From positions 124,001 through 188,000 of the forward strand of contig CAJQUW010003149.1 of assembly GCA_907163375.1 (NCBI GenBank): a stretch of 64,000 bases of DNA. Direction: 5' to 3'. Of this stretch, positions 22,001-37,000 are shown piece by piece. This DNA comes from Prostheceraeus crozeri (Eukaryota; Platyhelminthes; Polycladida; Euryleptidae). The position numbers and the translations under genes are program-made. Below the pieces are notes generated by a model. It made no database searches. It was given only the letters and a program-made list of their open reading frames with translations, and had not been told where the DNA came from. How positions within the stretch are numbered: the stretch's first letter is position 1; every line of letters starts with the position of its first letter.

Positions 22001-25000
22001 GATCGTTCGACGAATATTGCTTCTGACCCATTATTTCATTCAATTCTGATGAATGTCAGAATTACGACAGTCTTGGCCCAGACACATGACAAACGCTCTG
22101 CAATTCGGTCATATCTGCACAGAGCTTGCAGCTACTGCTTAGATTGGTCTTTATTTCGTCAAGAAATAATGAGAATCATTCAATACTCGTGAACATTAGA
22201 TGCCTACAACATTTGACAGAAGAAATGATAAGAGCTTTCCTCTAGCGAGAGCAGAATGCCACTACACCCACTGGTGAGGTCCATTACTAGTAGGTATGCA
22301 ATGATTTAATCTTGGTTTTAAAAACATTGCTGCGCTCATTAGGAGATTAATAAATTATGTTACCACATATAAAAACTTCATGTTTTATACATAATAATCA
22401 TGGACGCATTTGACATCCGATGCATCCCTAGCAACTTAACATAACTAGTGTAGACCGATCCTACCTACCACAGCATTGTCAAACTATCTAAGACTTGACC
22501 CTCAATGCTAAGAAAAAAAGGAAGGAGCGATTGTCATTAATCAAGACTATCGAACGTTTTCATTATCCATTTAGTAGTCAGATATAAGTTGACGGTGAGT
22601 GCCAAAATGCATGGCATGCTGCTGAACTATATGAAAATGAAAAAGCTGTGCTAAATTCGAAAATAGAGATGGACACAAATGCATTTATCCGAGCCCCGGT
22701 CATCTTGAAGACCAATCAACAGGAGCACGACTGGCAGTACGAAAGCAAAAGCAAACAGAAAAGAGTGCGGAGTCAGGAAAGAACTCGAAAACAGGAAATA
22801 ACAAATTGAATAACTACTGATAAAATGAAGATAGTAAGAATGCAAAATACAACGGCATAGAAGAGTGCTATTTTGCGTGTAACTACTGTCTGCTTCAAAC
22901 ATTTTCTCCAATCATTAAAAACTTACTTTGAGCTCATCTTTCTGTTCCAGTACATCGAGGATGATTTGAAGTTTCTCATCATCAATTCTTCCGTTCCGGA
23001 TATTGAGGCATTCAATTGGATGTTCTTTCATCACACTGGCCAATCGGGACAATTGGGAATGGTCCAATGACGTGTTGATCACTTCGACGGTGTACGCGCT
23101 GTCAGGATCATCCGGAGATACTTTCTTAACGAACTCGCCAACATCTCCGTCTGCTCTAAACACTTCTGCTTGATCAACAGCGTCCGCAAGAAGAGGGCGT
23201 TGTGCAGGATTGAGGTCAGCGTCAGGATCGTATCCTCCATCAGGACCTGACTCAGACGCCTCTGCACCTAAAGGGAAGAAGCACGGCTTTAAAACAAATT
23301 GCATCGACTGAAAACATGAATTTAAAACGAATTTTCAACATTATTATCTTTGCGACATGGTCTACTTCTGGGATATGGAGGGGGCTGAGTCATATTTGAA
23401 GAAGAGCGAAGCGGAGTGGTTGCGGACTTATAGTGGAGCGGTGTGGTAAAGGATTTTGAGCGGAGCGTGGTGGTAAAGAATTTTGAGCGGAGCGTGGTGG
23501 TTAAGGATTTGAAGCGGAGCGCAGATAAGTTTTAGGGCGGAGTGAAGTGCTAAAGGATAAAATTAAATAAATCAAGGTGCCAATTCGTGTCCTAATTTTA
23601 ATGTCGTATTCTTCCAGTGTCTGAACACTCAATAATCAATTCATTTTCCAATTTCACGACAACATTTCATCTGTTTAGATTTTATTGTCATTATGATATT
23701 GTACATAGCTCCGTCTATTGTAAATTCGTCATACATGTGATTGAACATCAAATAATCACAAGTATTAAGCAACATGCTAAAATAAAAAACAAATATCAGA
23801 AAAATTTCTAAAATTGATACAGTTTGAAATCCATCATTCAAAGCATTTTCAATTCCTTCAGTTCTATAGGACTTTCTTTAAGTAAAGCTGTGTAGGATTT
23901 TCTAGGGTGAAGTTCTACAGGATTTGTCTTAGTGAAGCTCTAGAAGATATTCCGTCGACATCCTTTGAAAAACGATCTTATTAACTATCATTATCAATCA
24001 CAACATCCCCTTACCAGATTTGTCTTCTTGTTTCGGCTCCTCTTCTATCTCATCCTCATCAGAACTTGAACTGGGAGAACTGGAGCTTTCTGCAGCGGCT
24101 GCCCCTTTCAACTTGAACTCCTCAGGTCTCGCATCAGACGACGATGAACTGCTTGAAGAAACACTATCGGCATGCTCTGAAATCAATTTTTGAATTCCTC
24201 TTAACATTCAACAGCATTAACGTTGGCAAATCAATATTCTTTTGATTATTGATTAATTAGGAGAGGGCCCAAGTTGATCTACAATGCATTCTATTGTGCT
24301 ATGTCTATTAACGGATAGATCGTGTTACTGCGAAGACCGTTGAAGATAAAGACTAAAAACTTGACTGAAAATTGCCAACGAAGGATATCTATGATCAGTA
24401 AAAAATGTCAATATGGCAGCTCCTATGGTAAAAGCATGGTCCGATATCCGCACTGAGGGCTGTTTCCGAAAGTTTGACTTGAAGAGATGGAAAGGAACTC
24501 TTCCGTCTCTGAGAAATGCATAGTATTTGTGTGACTGATATGGGAAGCCACATAAGAATTTTCTTGGAAGGTTGCTGCTACAGAATTTGATTATCTGAGC
24601 GAGTTGATGGTTGTAGCAGAAGTGCAATCCAAGGAACTAAGTGATAGAGAGGAATCAAGATTTTAATGCCTTTGGATGAATAGCAAAAGTAGTCCTTCAT
24701 TTCTGCACAAACCTCCGATCAGCACGCTTGTTCCACACATAAGCTGGACTGCCTTCAGATGTCTCTATATAAGACTATAAATTTAAGTTTGCCGAAAATA
24801 AAAATCCGTAAGATTAGCGATTTGAAAACTTGTAGGCCAAGTTCTCGAACTTGCCAGCGTTTTTCCAGCGATTTTGATCATTACCGTCTTTGGTCATGAG
24901 CGTTGATGCACTATACAACTGACGAGTCCTTCTTCTAACCCATATTATCAATAGCCTGTATTAATCAAGACATAATTAATCAAGCAACAATGCAGATGCT

Positions 25001-28000
25001 GAGGATGCCATTGGTAAGTTAATTGATGCACCTGCTGCTCTGTCTGCCTTGTCCTCAAACAAACCTTTCTTTACAAACCGAGGATTTGTAATGGAGAAGT
25101 TTTGTAGAGATTCCATCTGTTAGTTTCTCAGCTAGCCATCGACCAAAGTGGATAGTTTCATGTGAAAATTGAGCAGTACAAGGCCAATAGTGAATACAAT
25201 TCTTTAACTGTATCACTCCTTCATCAGGACTACTGACAAGTCACTTTAGATATCGACTAAAAACACTTCGATTCTTCACAAGACATTGATGAAACTATCT
25301 TAATTGTTATTACACCGACTCATGCGATCAAATTGTCATTGCAGCTCGTATGTAGGATAAAGTATGTATTGCACTGAACAGTAATCTCTTCCATGAATTA
25401 TATGCGTGACGCATTTGATATCGCTTCCTTTGTTATCGTATAAAACATCTGAGTGCATTCCTGATAGGAATATTGATTGGATTGATTGACGGGAAACTTC
25501 GTGAACGACAGAGCATATGCTGTCGGTATCCGATATCAGTTTTCAGAGGGGGGGCATGAAGCCTCCATCCTTGAGAGTGTTAGTCCATGTAACTTATGCC
25601 CTCACCAGAGTTAGTCTCTTCTATGTCATGATGTAGCAATGAAGATCGATTATTGAAGTTAATTGCAAGTAATAGGTGGTTGTTGATAATGTTTTGATAA
25701 TGTATTCTTTACTGATATGAAAAGTCTTAGACAAATAGGGTTAAATGTGAATAATCATATTTAGATAGCTTGAGACTCAGCATTGAGACGGGTGTTTCCT
25801 TTGTAGATTTTATGAAACAGTTATCGTCTGCTGGCTATGTTAGGATGCCTGTACATCATGTCTGCGAATTATTGCTTCAAGATCTCTTATTAACTTGTAA
25901 GACGCCTTCGTTTTTATGTTTTGCATTTGACTTGTCGGAGTTCTATGTTTTGATATAGAGTTTTAATTCTCTTATGATAGAAATATTTGAATTACCAGTT
26001 TATGAAACGTTTTCGGTAACTCATTGCGTGTCGGTAACTCATTGCGTGATGAAATTGGATAAACTCGATAAAGGATGAATAATATTTGTATACTAAAAGA
26101 TGAACTTGTTTTTATCGTAATCATCCTTTGAAAATAATCGCAAGCTGATTATCTCTGAACGTCGTGAGAAATCTAAAATCACACCAATTTGGGAATGAAG
26201 TCGATATAAATTTGATCTGTCTCATTAGCCAGTATCAGATTTAACTCATTGCGTGATGAAATCGGATGATAATGTAAACTCAATAAACGATGAAGATTAT
26301 TTATTTTTGAAAAATGAACTCAATGCCTTAGTTTGGTTATAATGACATGGACTTCCTTAGTTATAATGATCGGCTAAATGAATAATTCAACCGTTTCTAG
26401 GGTTTTCGTCTATTGAAGCCTCTACGGGTATAAAAAGTGTCTGAATTAACGGGTTCTTGTCTGCGTCTAAGTGACAAAATAAAGCTTTAAAGCTGGGTTT
26501 CTGCATGATAATAGGTATTCTAAGAGGGTGTGAAAATATAGAAATCCGAGGCCGCGAAGCAATTGAATATTTTCTCATCCGCGATCATTGCTCACATGTG
26601 AATATCTTGCAAATCATTATGGAAGAAGCTCTGTAACTCTCTGAGTTGTGTCTATTAAAGTCCCTCACACAAGGGGAAGATACATAAAGGCCAGGTTTTT
26701 TTATAGAGAGCGAAATCAGTGTCGATAGCGTGAAGTAGTCAAGACGGTGCATTCAAACGATGTTGCAGGAATCTTTGATGACCTGTTACGTTATTGTTTT
26801 CGAGAATTTGTTGCTCAACTTGAAATCAATTTGATTGACTATTCTAAAATATTATGGAAAAATTGCTTCATTTCAGCGGCATCTGTATGTTTCTATACAT
26901 TCACGCTTATCATTTCTATGCATGAGGTGTAAGCATAACATATGGATATAATACATGTAAGCTAACTTATGAGTTAAAGTATCTTTGAAGCATAGATCAT
27001 GAACTACTAAGCTTGTTTATGGACATACTAAACCTTCTTACGATTATCTGAAACAAAGTCAATCCACACAGTATCGGACACGCTCTTCCAAGGTTTATAA
27101 TTTCTTGAAAATATAAACGTCTAGACAAACCTTCAAAAATTTTTGAAACAATTCGAACAAAATCCAGCAGATCAACATAGAAGGTTGACCAAACACTGAA
27201 AGTTGAATAAGGACTGAAAATAACGCCGCTAGTTTTATGAGGGATGAAATTACATGTGCAACAAAGATTTATTACATATGAATTCATTTATCATATCAAT
27301 GATTATATAATTTATTTTAGTTGGCCAATTAGTCCGGAAGATTTCCAGCAGAAAAATGATTGTATTTCTCCATTGCGTTCATTAGTCACGAACATCAAAA
27401 TATTGAGATACAAATAACTGTCCAATTCCGTACTTTATTTCATATATTGTGAACACAATTAACACAACATAGAATAACAAACGTTTTCTGCTGACAGTTT
27501 CAAACCGCATCGGCGTTGGTCATCTGAACTGCAAAATAATGTTGCAGTCACCTCACTTCGACTAGAATAGCGCATCGCTCGGGTGCGGACCCGCAGATTG
27601 ATAATGGCACAAAAACTCTTCTAACCAGCAATGCTGTACCCAAAAGCCTCACAAAAACCTCCCTACATCTTCCTGTGATCATTTCGGCCAATAAGCACAT
27701 CGTTCCTACTGAATTAGGCTGCTGCACCTTTTGCCTCCAGATTTACCGTCAAAATTGGAAAACAGACCTTTATGTCGATAGAAAAGAGGAATGAGCTTAG
27801 CACCGAGTCTTGGAGAAGTCCAACATGGACCGTGAGTTATTCACTAGCTCTATTTAACAACTGAGATGATCTATTCATCGATTCCATGCCTCCCAGTAGA
27901 CCATCACAAAGCAATCCCAGGCATAAAGACTTCAAAATCACCAAAACTGGTGCCTGGATCTTTCTTTTTTCGCAAGATCCTCCGGATGTTATCTGACAAT

Positions 28001-31000
28001 GAAAGTCACATCTGCAGAACATTTGCTCTTTGTTTAGGCAACCATATTCCATTCCGTCTATGTACACAATTTCTAGGGTAATGCGAATCCACTGACCTTC
28101 ATAACTTGACGAAACATCTCATCAGACGCTGTAATTAATGCAGTCAACTCCATGTGTGCTTACGACTGATGAATGGTTTAAGGTAGTCAATTATTTCCAT
28201 AGTCATATTGACAGGATCTTGGTGAGAAAGAGAAGTGAGATTACACGAATTTTCAACACTCAATAGACTGAGAAGATGCGTTTTTCATGCACTCGAACGC
28301 TCCGCTGTAGAACGATCAACAATTCTAACGCTGCACAAAACCCGCATTAGCAGCAACGATTTAATTTTCAAATCTCAGTTTGAATATATTCTCACTAGAA
28401 GATGAAGCCTTTGCTTTCTTCAGGTTATCCAACTTCTCAGAACTCTTTGTGTAGTATGCAGCGATTTAGCACGTCGCTTGGTTGCCCTTTAACTTTCCTT
28501 GTAACCACTTCGTTGCCATTCTCTCCACATCTCCGTGATTGTTTCTGACACCGTCGCATTCCATCAAGTCTTTCTCAGTCGGACACGTTTGGAGGCCCAT
28601 AGTAACGTCTCTTTGATACCAGCACAAAAACTCTCTCGATATCGTCAAACACATGAGTCGAATGTAAGAACGTGGCTTCATTCGCATTTTTGGCGTTCCC
28701 ATGCACACCACACCGCATAAGGCAGATCCCAAACTTCATGAGTTTGGGCTTAGTAGGAAAACGCCATGGTTTGATGGAGAACGCTGTGATAGCGATATCA
28801 TGCATCAGTTATCAGTCGGGGCTCATGTCTTATTCAGTAACAAATTCTAGCACATATTGTTTGCTACCTTTGGAAACCTACCTCTTGCTGCAACTGGCTC
28901 AGCTTCTAGAGCTTCTATTAAGGCGTTGTTCTGTGCTGGTGCTTCTCCTGATGCTCCAACATCAATTATTTGATGATGTTCGCCATCCCCACTGTCTCCT
29001 TCCAACCAGTTTTTGAATTCAAACTCAAATTCTTCACCATCAATCAGAACTAACACCTGAAGTCGAAATAATTCTATTTAGAACTGGTTCTGAAAGTTCT
29101 CATTATACGTTCCCCTATCATTTCACTATTTTAGTAGTGGAAGGTTACAGTTTTTGTTACAACGACATTTTTTCAATTTCATTCTTGTGATATCCCCTTG
29201 TTTTGTCATGTTTGATGTCTATGTTTGATATTGAATTATCATTTGTTTGTATGCTTCTTAATTTGAACAACAGAGGTCGCCTGTAAATATATAAGAAATG
29301 AAACTACATGCGGAGATGCTTGTGTTTTATCTTGAAGCCTGCATGTATTGATTGGGACAGAAATACGGCTACAAATATTCGGTACAAAAATAATATACTA
29401 CGTATGTGTGTATATATCTAAGTTAGATATATTACAGTTATGTCATTTTTGAGTTTGTTTGAGAAGTGACAATTAGTTTCTTTAGGCAAATGCTGCACCA
29501 CAATATTCTAACCATTGAGCATTTCTTATCATTCCATTTCTTTTTTCTTTGTTCCGAAACACAAATCTGATAGTGGTAGAACATCGCTCTTAAAATGAAC
29601 GCAATATAAAGAGTCATAACAAATTTTCCCAATTACACACTTGACTTATCATGAAAAACTCGGGACACAGCAACCGCATTCTATCGTGTCCATGGAAATC
29701 TCCATTGAACCCTTAATGTATGCTCCCACCAGACCGACAACTATAACCACAACTAAAGCGATGAATTGAAACAAGAAACGTGAAGCCGTTATTTACATCA
29801 ATGAATCAATGAAAATGAAAAAGTGAGTAGAAAAATGAATCAATCGTCACCAAACTTCAAGTAGACCTACTTAGGCACATTTTCTACTCACATACAAAAA
29901 TCTATGCAGATCGGACAAGTACTTTTTGCATTAGAGACGATAACGCAAAGTTTAACGATGCCAACAGCTTGATCTGACTTCGTCTATTCGACGCATTATT
30001 GTCACTCGTGTGTGCATTGTTCTCTCTCCTTCTTCGTCTCAACCGCTGCTATTTGTAATCTTCCCACGACCATTACTTTGCCACGCTTTTTTTAAGTTAA
30101 AAATGTTTGTATAAGGGATGTGGCCTGGTCATCATCACTTCACGAGTTGTCGGGAAATGACTTTGTTGACCTCAAGTGCTTTCTGCTGAGAGGATGAGGT
30201 CAGAAGAAGTCAGATCAAGCTGCAGACATCACTACACTTTATGTTATCGTCCTTAATTCAAAAGGTAACTGTCCGATTTGCACAAATTTTGGTGTGTGGG
30301 TAGAAAACATCCTCACTTACGTGTGCTTTAAGTTTTGTGACGATTGATAAATTTATGAGAATTTTAGACAAATTTGGAAACGTGGGGGGAGATAACCCAT
30401 AAGTACCGATTTCATGAGCATGCTTTGAACCTAAGTTTTTTATGTAAAGTTAAAATTTGCTTGTGGTCAACTTACATCGGAAGCCACAAAGGAATGAAAC
30501 GTAAATGGTTTTGTTCTGCGTGAGATTTTCTATCTCAACGTTGCTGTGATTAATTTAATGAAAAATCGATGTCTTTTGTCTTAAATTTTGAATTTAATAA
30601 TTCAGTTAAAAGATTTTAGAATTTCCAAACTTCATTTAATCGATGAGATAGTTAATTATCAGCCTGTGTTAATCTATGAAAGCTATGTTTTGGTGGATGA
30701 TGGAGGTTTACATAATTCAATAATCATCAACAATAAACTGTGCTTATACTAGCAAGCACATTAGGCGAAGCACCTTTCTTAAAAGTTGAAGTTTCCTACA
30801 AAAAGTAGTATGATTTACTAGTCTGCTTTCTTTTATGAATGTTCATTTATCTGTTGGCAACGTATTTGGACAAATCTAGTAAAATGAGAACTTAATTCCC
30901 ATGCAACAGAAACCCGCATAACTGTGCTGTCGTTCGTAATAAATTCGCTAATTATGCTATATTCCTCATTCATCAGAGTCTAAGACAGGGGCCTCGTCAA

Positions 31001-34000
31001 ACCAAAATGCATAGCCCCAGATGTGTGCGCGACCGTGACCCACCAAATCACCATAAAAGCGCATGTCATTGCACACCTCTGCTTTAGATTGCTTGAAAAA
31101 AATAATCGCTCCCTTTGTTTGACGTAAATCTATTTAAAAAATTTTCAACAAATCACCCGACGCGTTTCGTCAATCCGACAGTCTCAAGGGCTTAGTATAT
31201 GACACAAGTGTTAAAAGGTAGGTTTATATACAACAAATCAGTAGTTCAGTCAGGGCAACTCATCATGTCAGCTCATGACGTCTGTTCAATAGCGGCATTT
31301 TCGACGCAATGTTACGTGATTCAGCCATCCTAGTAGTAATCGCCGAGTTTTGCTTGTCCAAAATCTTATAACTAAAATCATCAATGGTCATCACTTCATC
31401 GCAATGGTCTAACAAGTTATGTTCAGTTAATGCACTTTTTGTATCTCGATTCTTTAAACTACGTTGGTGTTCGTTGAATCTAGTTCTGAAAGGTCGACAT
31501 GTTTGACCTATGTACTTCTTCTGGCAACGATTGCAAGAGAATTCATAAACTACATATTTATGCTTACAGTTAAATTTTGGGCCGATTGTCAAGCAAATAT
31601 TGCAAGTACACTCATTATTAGATTTTCTTTTAAATGCTGTTGCTAATTTTTTTACCAGGTTTTGATGTGATGCGTACAGGTATACTATACTTATTTTTTA
31701 CTTTATTGATTTTTCTTAAAAAACTTTCACCCACGTAGTCAAGGGAGAGATTAACGTCGTTATTTCTTCTGTTATTACTTGCGTTGATTTTATCATTTTT
31801 ATAACTATCCACATTATCAACATGGAACCCATTACTTTCTAGCCTATTTTTCATAATTTGTTGCGCTTTGAACGTATCAAATGTATCAGAACATCTGTCT
31901 TCAACATACCGAAATCTAGAGTTTATCTGCTCTAGAGTTTACAATATTTTTTATTAGTCATGTAGGTTTATTTCCGAATCTGTCGGTCGAGCTGTGGATA
32001 ATGGATCTTCTCACTATTCCGATCTGCCACATCGACGACAACAACAAGGACCGAAGATCGTTGACGATGCAGCACTCGCGGTTGTCAACAACAAAAATGT
32101 GGGAGGGGGTGGAGAATAGAAGAACCCTTTTAAATAATTGCGGAATAGATTATGAAGTGGACTGTAGATTCTGTGCTTTCCAGTGCATTGGTGCAAATCT
32201 CCCGCGGGTCTTCAATTACATTAACTAGATTGCTTTAATGAATAAATACCTTGTCAAGAAGCCAAGTAGCACCAAGTCCTGAACCGTTGTGCCAAATTTC
32301 CAACTGCTTCGGACGACCTTGGAAGCCTGATATCGATGAGCGGAATGAATCCACACTGAAAAATTCAGAGAAATGAGCATGTCGCTTTCAACATCAGCAA
32401 ATCAGGAAATTACCTGCCGCGCTCAAATCTGCGTTCAGATTCACTTTCATTTCCTAATTCTATCACATCTGACTCTCCTTCGGTTCCAATCAAACGACAG
32501 AAGATGCGAGCATTCGTTCCAGCGCCCAAATCATCACCAGTGATGACAGAAAATGTGGCAGACTTCGGTTCGGGAGCTGGCTCTGATGAAAGAACAATTG
32601 ACGTCAGATCTCGCAGTTCTGTTTTTTGAATGTACAAAAATCAACGTGTTGTGAATCAAGAGCGTTCGTGTTGAGACGTCAAGCGAATGACTGCATTGCA
32701 TGCAGCATCAAAGAGTATGAACAGCATAGGAATCGCAAGACATCTAAACAAGCAATGATAAGTAAAAGTAAGAAATGAAAATGGAAGTCAAACTTATTGA
32801 AGCTGTTTCCATTTTCATTTCACCTTCAACATCCTATTTTTATTCCACATATTCACCTTCATCCGCTGTCTCCTCCTGTTTCCCTGTATCTTCCTCTGTC
32901 TCCGAGACTTTCGCCTCCTCTTCCTCTTCTTTTTCATCATCATCTTCAACGGGAACTGTCACTGTTGGATGTTCTGTTAAGCTCGACGCTGTAGGGATGA
33001 AAGCATTCGTTCAGGATGATGAAATTTTCAAAGTACAGGGACATTAAAAAACAAATAGGGAACAATACAACCATTCAATTCATAACAGCAATAACAAAAA
33101 ACGTCAACAATGCGTTTTAGCATTGATGGAAAATGACAAGTCTGTCCAACAAGCAGAACACAAAAACAGGAAAGAGCGAGAAGGACAAGAAAGAAAAGGA
33201 AGCAAAAATGATTAAAGGTCTGTAACTAGTTCATCTGCAACCAGATTAAGATACACACTCATTCTCAGAGTGCTTGGCACTTCTACAGATTCATATCGCC
33301 TGGAGGTAGTGTCAAGTACCAATCTCGATCATTTTTCAGCTTTGTAGTAGCACATGATATCTAATAACATTGTGACTGAGTAAGTAGGTTTTTCAGCCAA
33401 TATTTCAACTGTTTTTCTTCTACGAATTTTTCGAACAAGTTCTCCGCATGAACTCTTGTATGCAGATGATTTGGTTATTTCGCCGGATTCACTGGAGTGC
33501 CAAAAGCAAAGATGCACTGCCAAGAAAGATGGTCGTAGGTCACACGGTCTTCGGGTTAACCTGAACAAGACGAAGGTCTAGCACTGTGCATACCAGAATG
33601 ATCGATCACCAAAGGACATATCGGGTCGTGAAGTCAGAACGACGCTTCAGATTGTTGTTATTTTATTTGATGCTGTCAGACATAATATTATGCGAATGCG
33701 GAAGCAGAGTAGCGTGGGTGGAAGCGAGGTCGGAGTTGCATTTCAAATGTAGCTACAGGTCAAATGTACAGAGCACTTGTTCAACCGATTAGCAAAATGT
33801 AGGAATTCTACACCTAGAGACACAACAGACTTCCGTGTGGCATCTGCAGACGGGGCGTGGGGAAAAACTCGATCTACTGTGTCGGCTGCAAGAGATGGAT
33901 CCATCACAAATGTTCAGAGATTGCGGGAGCATTGAGAGCTGATCCCAACTTCAAATGTAGAAAATGTTGGGATGATGTCCCTCCCGCGCCAGTAACAACT

Positions 34001-37000
34001 ACCCATGTTCAGATTGGCCAGAATCAGTATGAACTTACTCCACAGTTGTGTTGTCTCGGAGACATGCTTGGTCAAGCGGGCAGTTGCAGTGACGCTGTGA
34101 CGACGAGAATTATGTATGCATGGAAGAATTTTCGAGAGCTCCTTCCCATTCTTACAAACAGCAGCATTGCCTTCCGAAGTCGAGGACATGTATTGAACAT
34201 GTGCGTGCGAAGTGTGTTGATTTATGCCAGTGAGACGTGGCCAATCACTATGGAGGACCTCAATGGTTTGAGCCGCCGTGACAATGCAATGATCAGGTGG
34301 ATCTGTTCAAAGCGGCTAGCTGATCGGGTTCCTACTGAGGATCTCAGGAGACGGCTTGGCATCCATCCATTGGAACCTGTCATTAGATGGGGGAGACTTT
34401 GCTGGTATGGTCATGTACAAAGAATGCAAGAGGACTCCTGGCGAAAGAAAGTGATGAATCTGGAGGTAGAAGGACGCAAGCCAAGGGGGCGACCGAAGAA
34501 AAAGGTGGTGCAACAACGTGCGAGCCGACTTCAGGACGTTAAATCTTGGGCGTATCGACGTTCAAGATCGGAGCGCGTGGAGAACCGTCATCAAACCGAA
34601 CCGACGTTTGCCGATGTCCAACACTCGAAACACGGGAGAAAAAGGGACGACAAATCGTGAAGTGAAGCCTGCAAATGACAGCCTAAATCGTCGGCGCGCA
34701 ACAGTGAATCTGCGCTACGATGACCAAGGAATTCCAGATTTGATGAACAACATTCCTTATGAATCAGTTGAAGAGACGCGCGTTGAATATGGTCAGGAAA
34801 GTGTATAGATACAGGAATATTAGTAATAACAAACAATCTGTATTGAGAATGATGGCTCAACTTACAATATCGAGCTCACAGCTTTCTGCCTTGCTTCCAC
34901 GAGTAAATAGATGCTACTGCTGTCAAAATCTGAATTTATATAGTCCAAATAATATAGGAAAATCCAATCCGAAACTAGAAAAGTCGCATCCAGAAATTTC
35001 AGAAAGAGGGAAGAAAAACATTCAAAACCCTCTATACTTCCTACGCAGTTGCATAGCTTATTCAATATTCATGTACAATTCCATGTACATCAGTTGCAAA
35101 AATACGTTGAAAGGGATAATGTTCATAATTGATATTAACATAATTAGCATAAAGATTATGGCTGAGTTCGGATTTCATTTTCCTGTCTTCGACTACATCA
35201 AGGTAGCCGAAATTGTGGTGCTATCTCTTGTTGAGACGAGCTGGGGGAAGAGACATTCACTAATGTCTTCCTTAATTGCGCCACTGGTGCTCTCCGTGTT
35301 CGATTAACATTTCACATGAATAACATTTGAAGTTGAATTGATACAGTTGCTGAAATGCAACTCTTCACGACATACTAAGCTAGAAGCGATAAAATGATAA
35401 CACCAACGTGTAGGTATCTGACCGATTCATTATCTATAGTTGAAGTTATGAGTGATAGATAAAAAAACCGCTGCAACTAGTTAATTATGAGAAACGTTAC
35501 TTTTCAGCAGCACTACAGTGACGACTTCCAATTTTTGCTAGTCTGAAAGGTGCTCTAATGAGCTCATGAACAATAGGCCATGTGAGGCAGCAGCATCTTG
35601 GTAGATAGCTTCAACAAGCAATTCTTCTGTATCCTTTTATCATTACTGGGGAGGGTCACTGTTGACTTATAATATCTACTATAGCTAGAAGCCATTCTTG
35701 GCATCAAGCTTATTTGTTTGTAACATTAATATTTCCATTAGGAGTCTCTAAGAGGTCGGTCAGTAGCGATTACTCTGTGATGTTACAATCCCACGATGAA
35801 CTGATGTAGGTAATCTTAAAGGGACCAGAATTCTGTTCTAATTAGTTGTTTGTGTCAGACAATTTCAGTTCATCATCCTCACATTTTCCTATATTTCACA
35901 TATTCCTGACATTGCACTTCCTCCTGAGAGAGTTAGTCAGTCACCGCTACACTCCTCCTTGACTCACACAGCAACCAGACATGCAGAAGAGACCGTTGAG
36001 ATTCGTTCACTCATCCCTGGCAATGCCCGGTACGCTATGTAATCATTTGTAGTGAACAAGGTGACGGTGAAACGTTTTTGGAAATGATTAGAAATCTGGG
36101 TAGGACAGAAAGACAAAGGATCGATGCACGGACACACACTAAACGATTAAAAAATGATAGGTAAAAAGGCATCATTAATTTATCAAATATTTCGTCTCTC
36201 TATTGTTCTTTATACCATAAAATAAAAGTGATATTGCAATACTGTTACTCTTCAGCCTTCATTCAAGCTGACAAGCAATTTCAGATGAATTCATTTCAAG
36301 TGTCTGACTTACACAATGCATCAGAAAAGTAATTCATTTACAAAAGATTATACTAAAAGTCATCTCGTCACTCAGTCCAAAATGATAACATAAAACTCAA
36401 AAAAGATGTTTGCAGCTGAAAGCCGAGCCATTTGTTTGCAACGATCAGCAGCCAGGTTTGACGAATTTCATTATTGATATACAAATATCAACGATAGTGT
36501 ATCTACTTAAATTTTACAAGTAGAATTTACAAGTAAGTCAGTAAAATTTAATATAGAAATACAATTCTCTAAATGCTCTTGTCAATTATGATAAATACAA
36601 CTATTCTAAGAACTGCGTTAGTCCGTACTGCAGACTCCATGAGAGCTGAGAGGTGACCGTGGAGTATTAGCGAGGGAAATAGGCAAGGTACATTGACTAG
36701 TGTCACACAACAATTCGGACGTGCCTTTACGTGATTCAGCATCGGAAGAATCGCTGTCAACCGCAATCTTGTGACCGTCTTTGTCAGCCTCTTTGATGTC
36801 CGGGGATGAGGAACGAGAAGAAGATGACGATGACGAGTGTGATTTCACCTCTACCTCATCCTCCTTATCGCTGAACCCCTGAAAAACAAATACAAGATTT
36901 GAGTTTCTTCAAGTTCATTTGAAAACTGGAAATCACAGGTCCCATTCAATCCTACACTCCATAACGAAGTTTGTAATGCCAGGGATGTCTATGAACCATA

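Larger units (their letters stand above)
29057..32249 (-). other. Intron with foldback element and Penelope-like fossil
   Basis: Contains a foldback element (29834-30407), a Penelope-like remnant (31155-31960) and the second copy of a 70-bp repeat (32053-32122). The remaining stretches are AT-rich without recognisable content. Confidence 0.65.

Noticed and set aside
25770-25958. Frame with [20 protein letters not shown], also present at 48645-48872 on the minus strand
   Set aside because: Conservation between the two places is explained by the whole 1.25-kb inverted duplication, not by coding constraint.
28466-28805. Overlapping minus-strand frames of 88 and 76 codons
   Set aside because: No recognisable motif, two competing frames, and no fitting splice phase with the surrounding exons.
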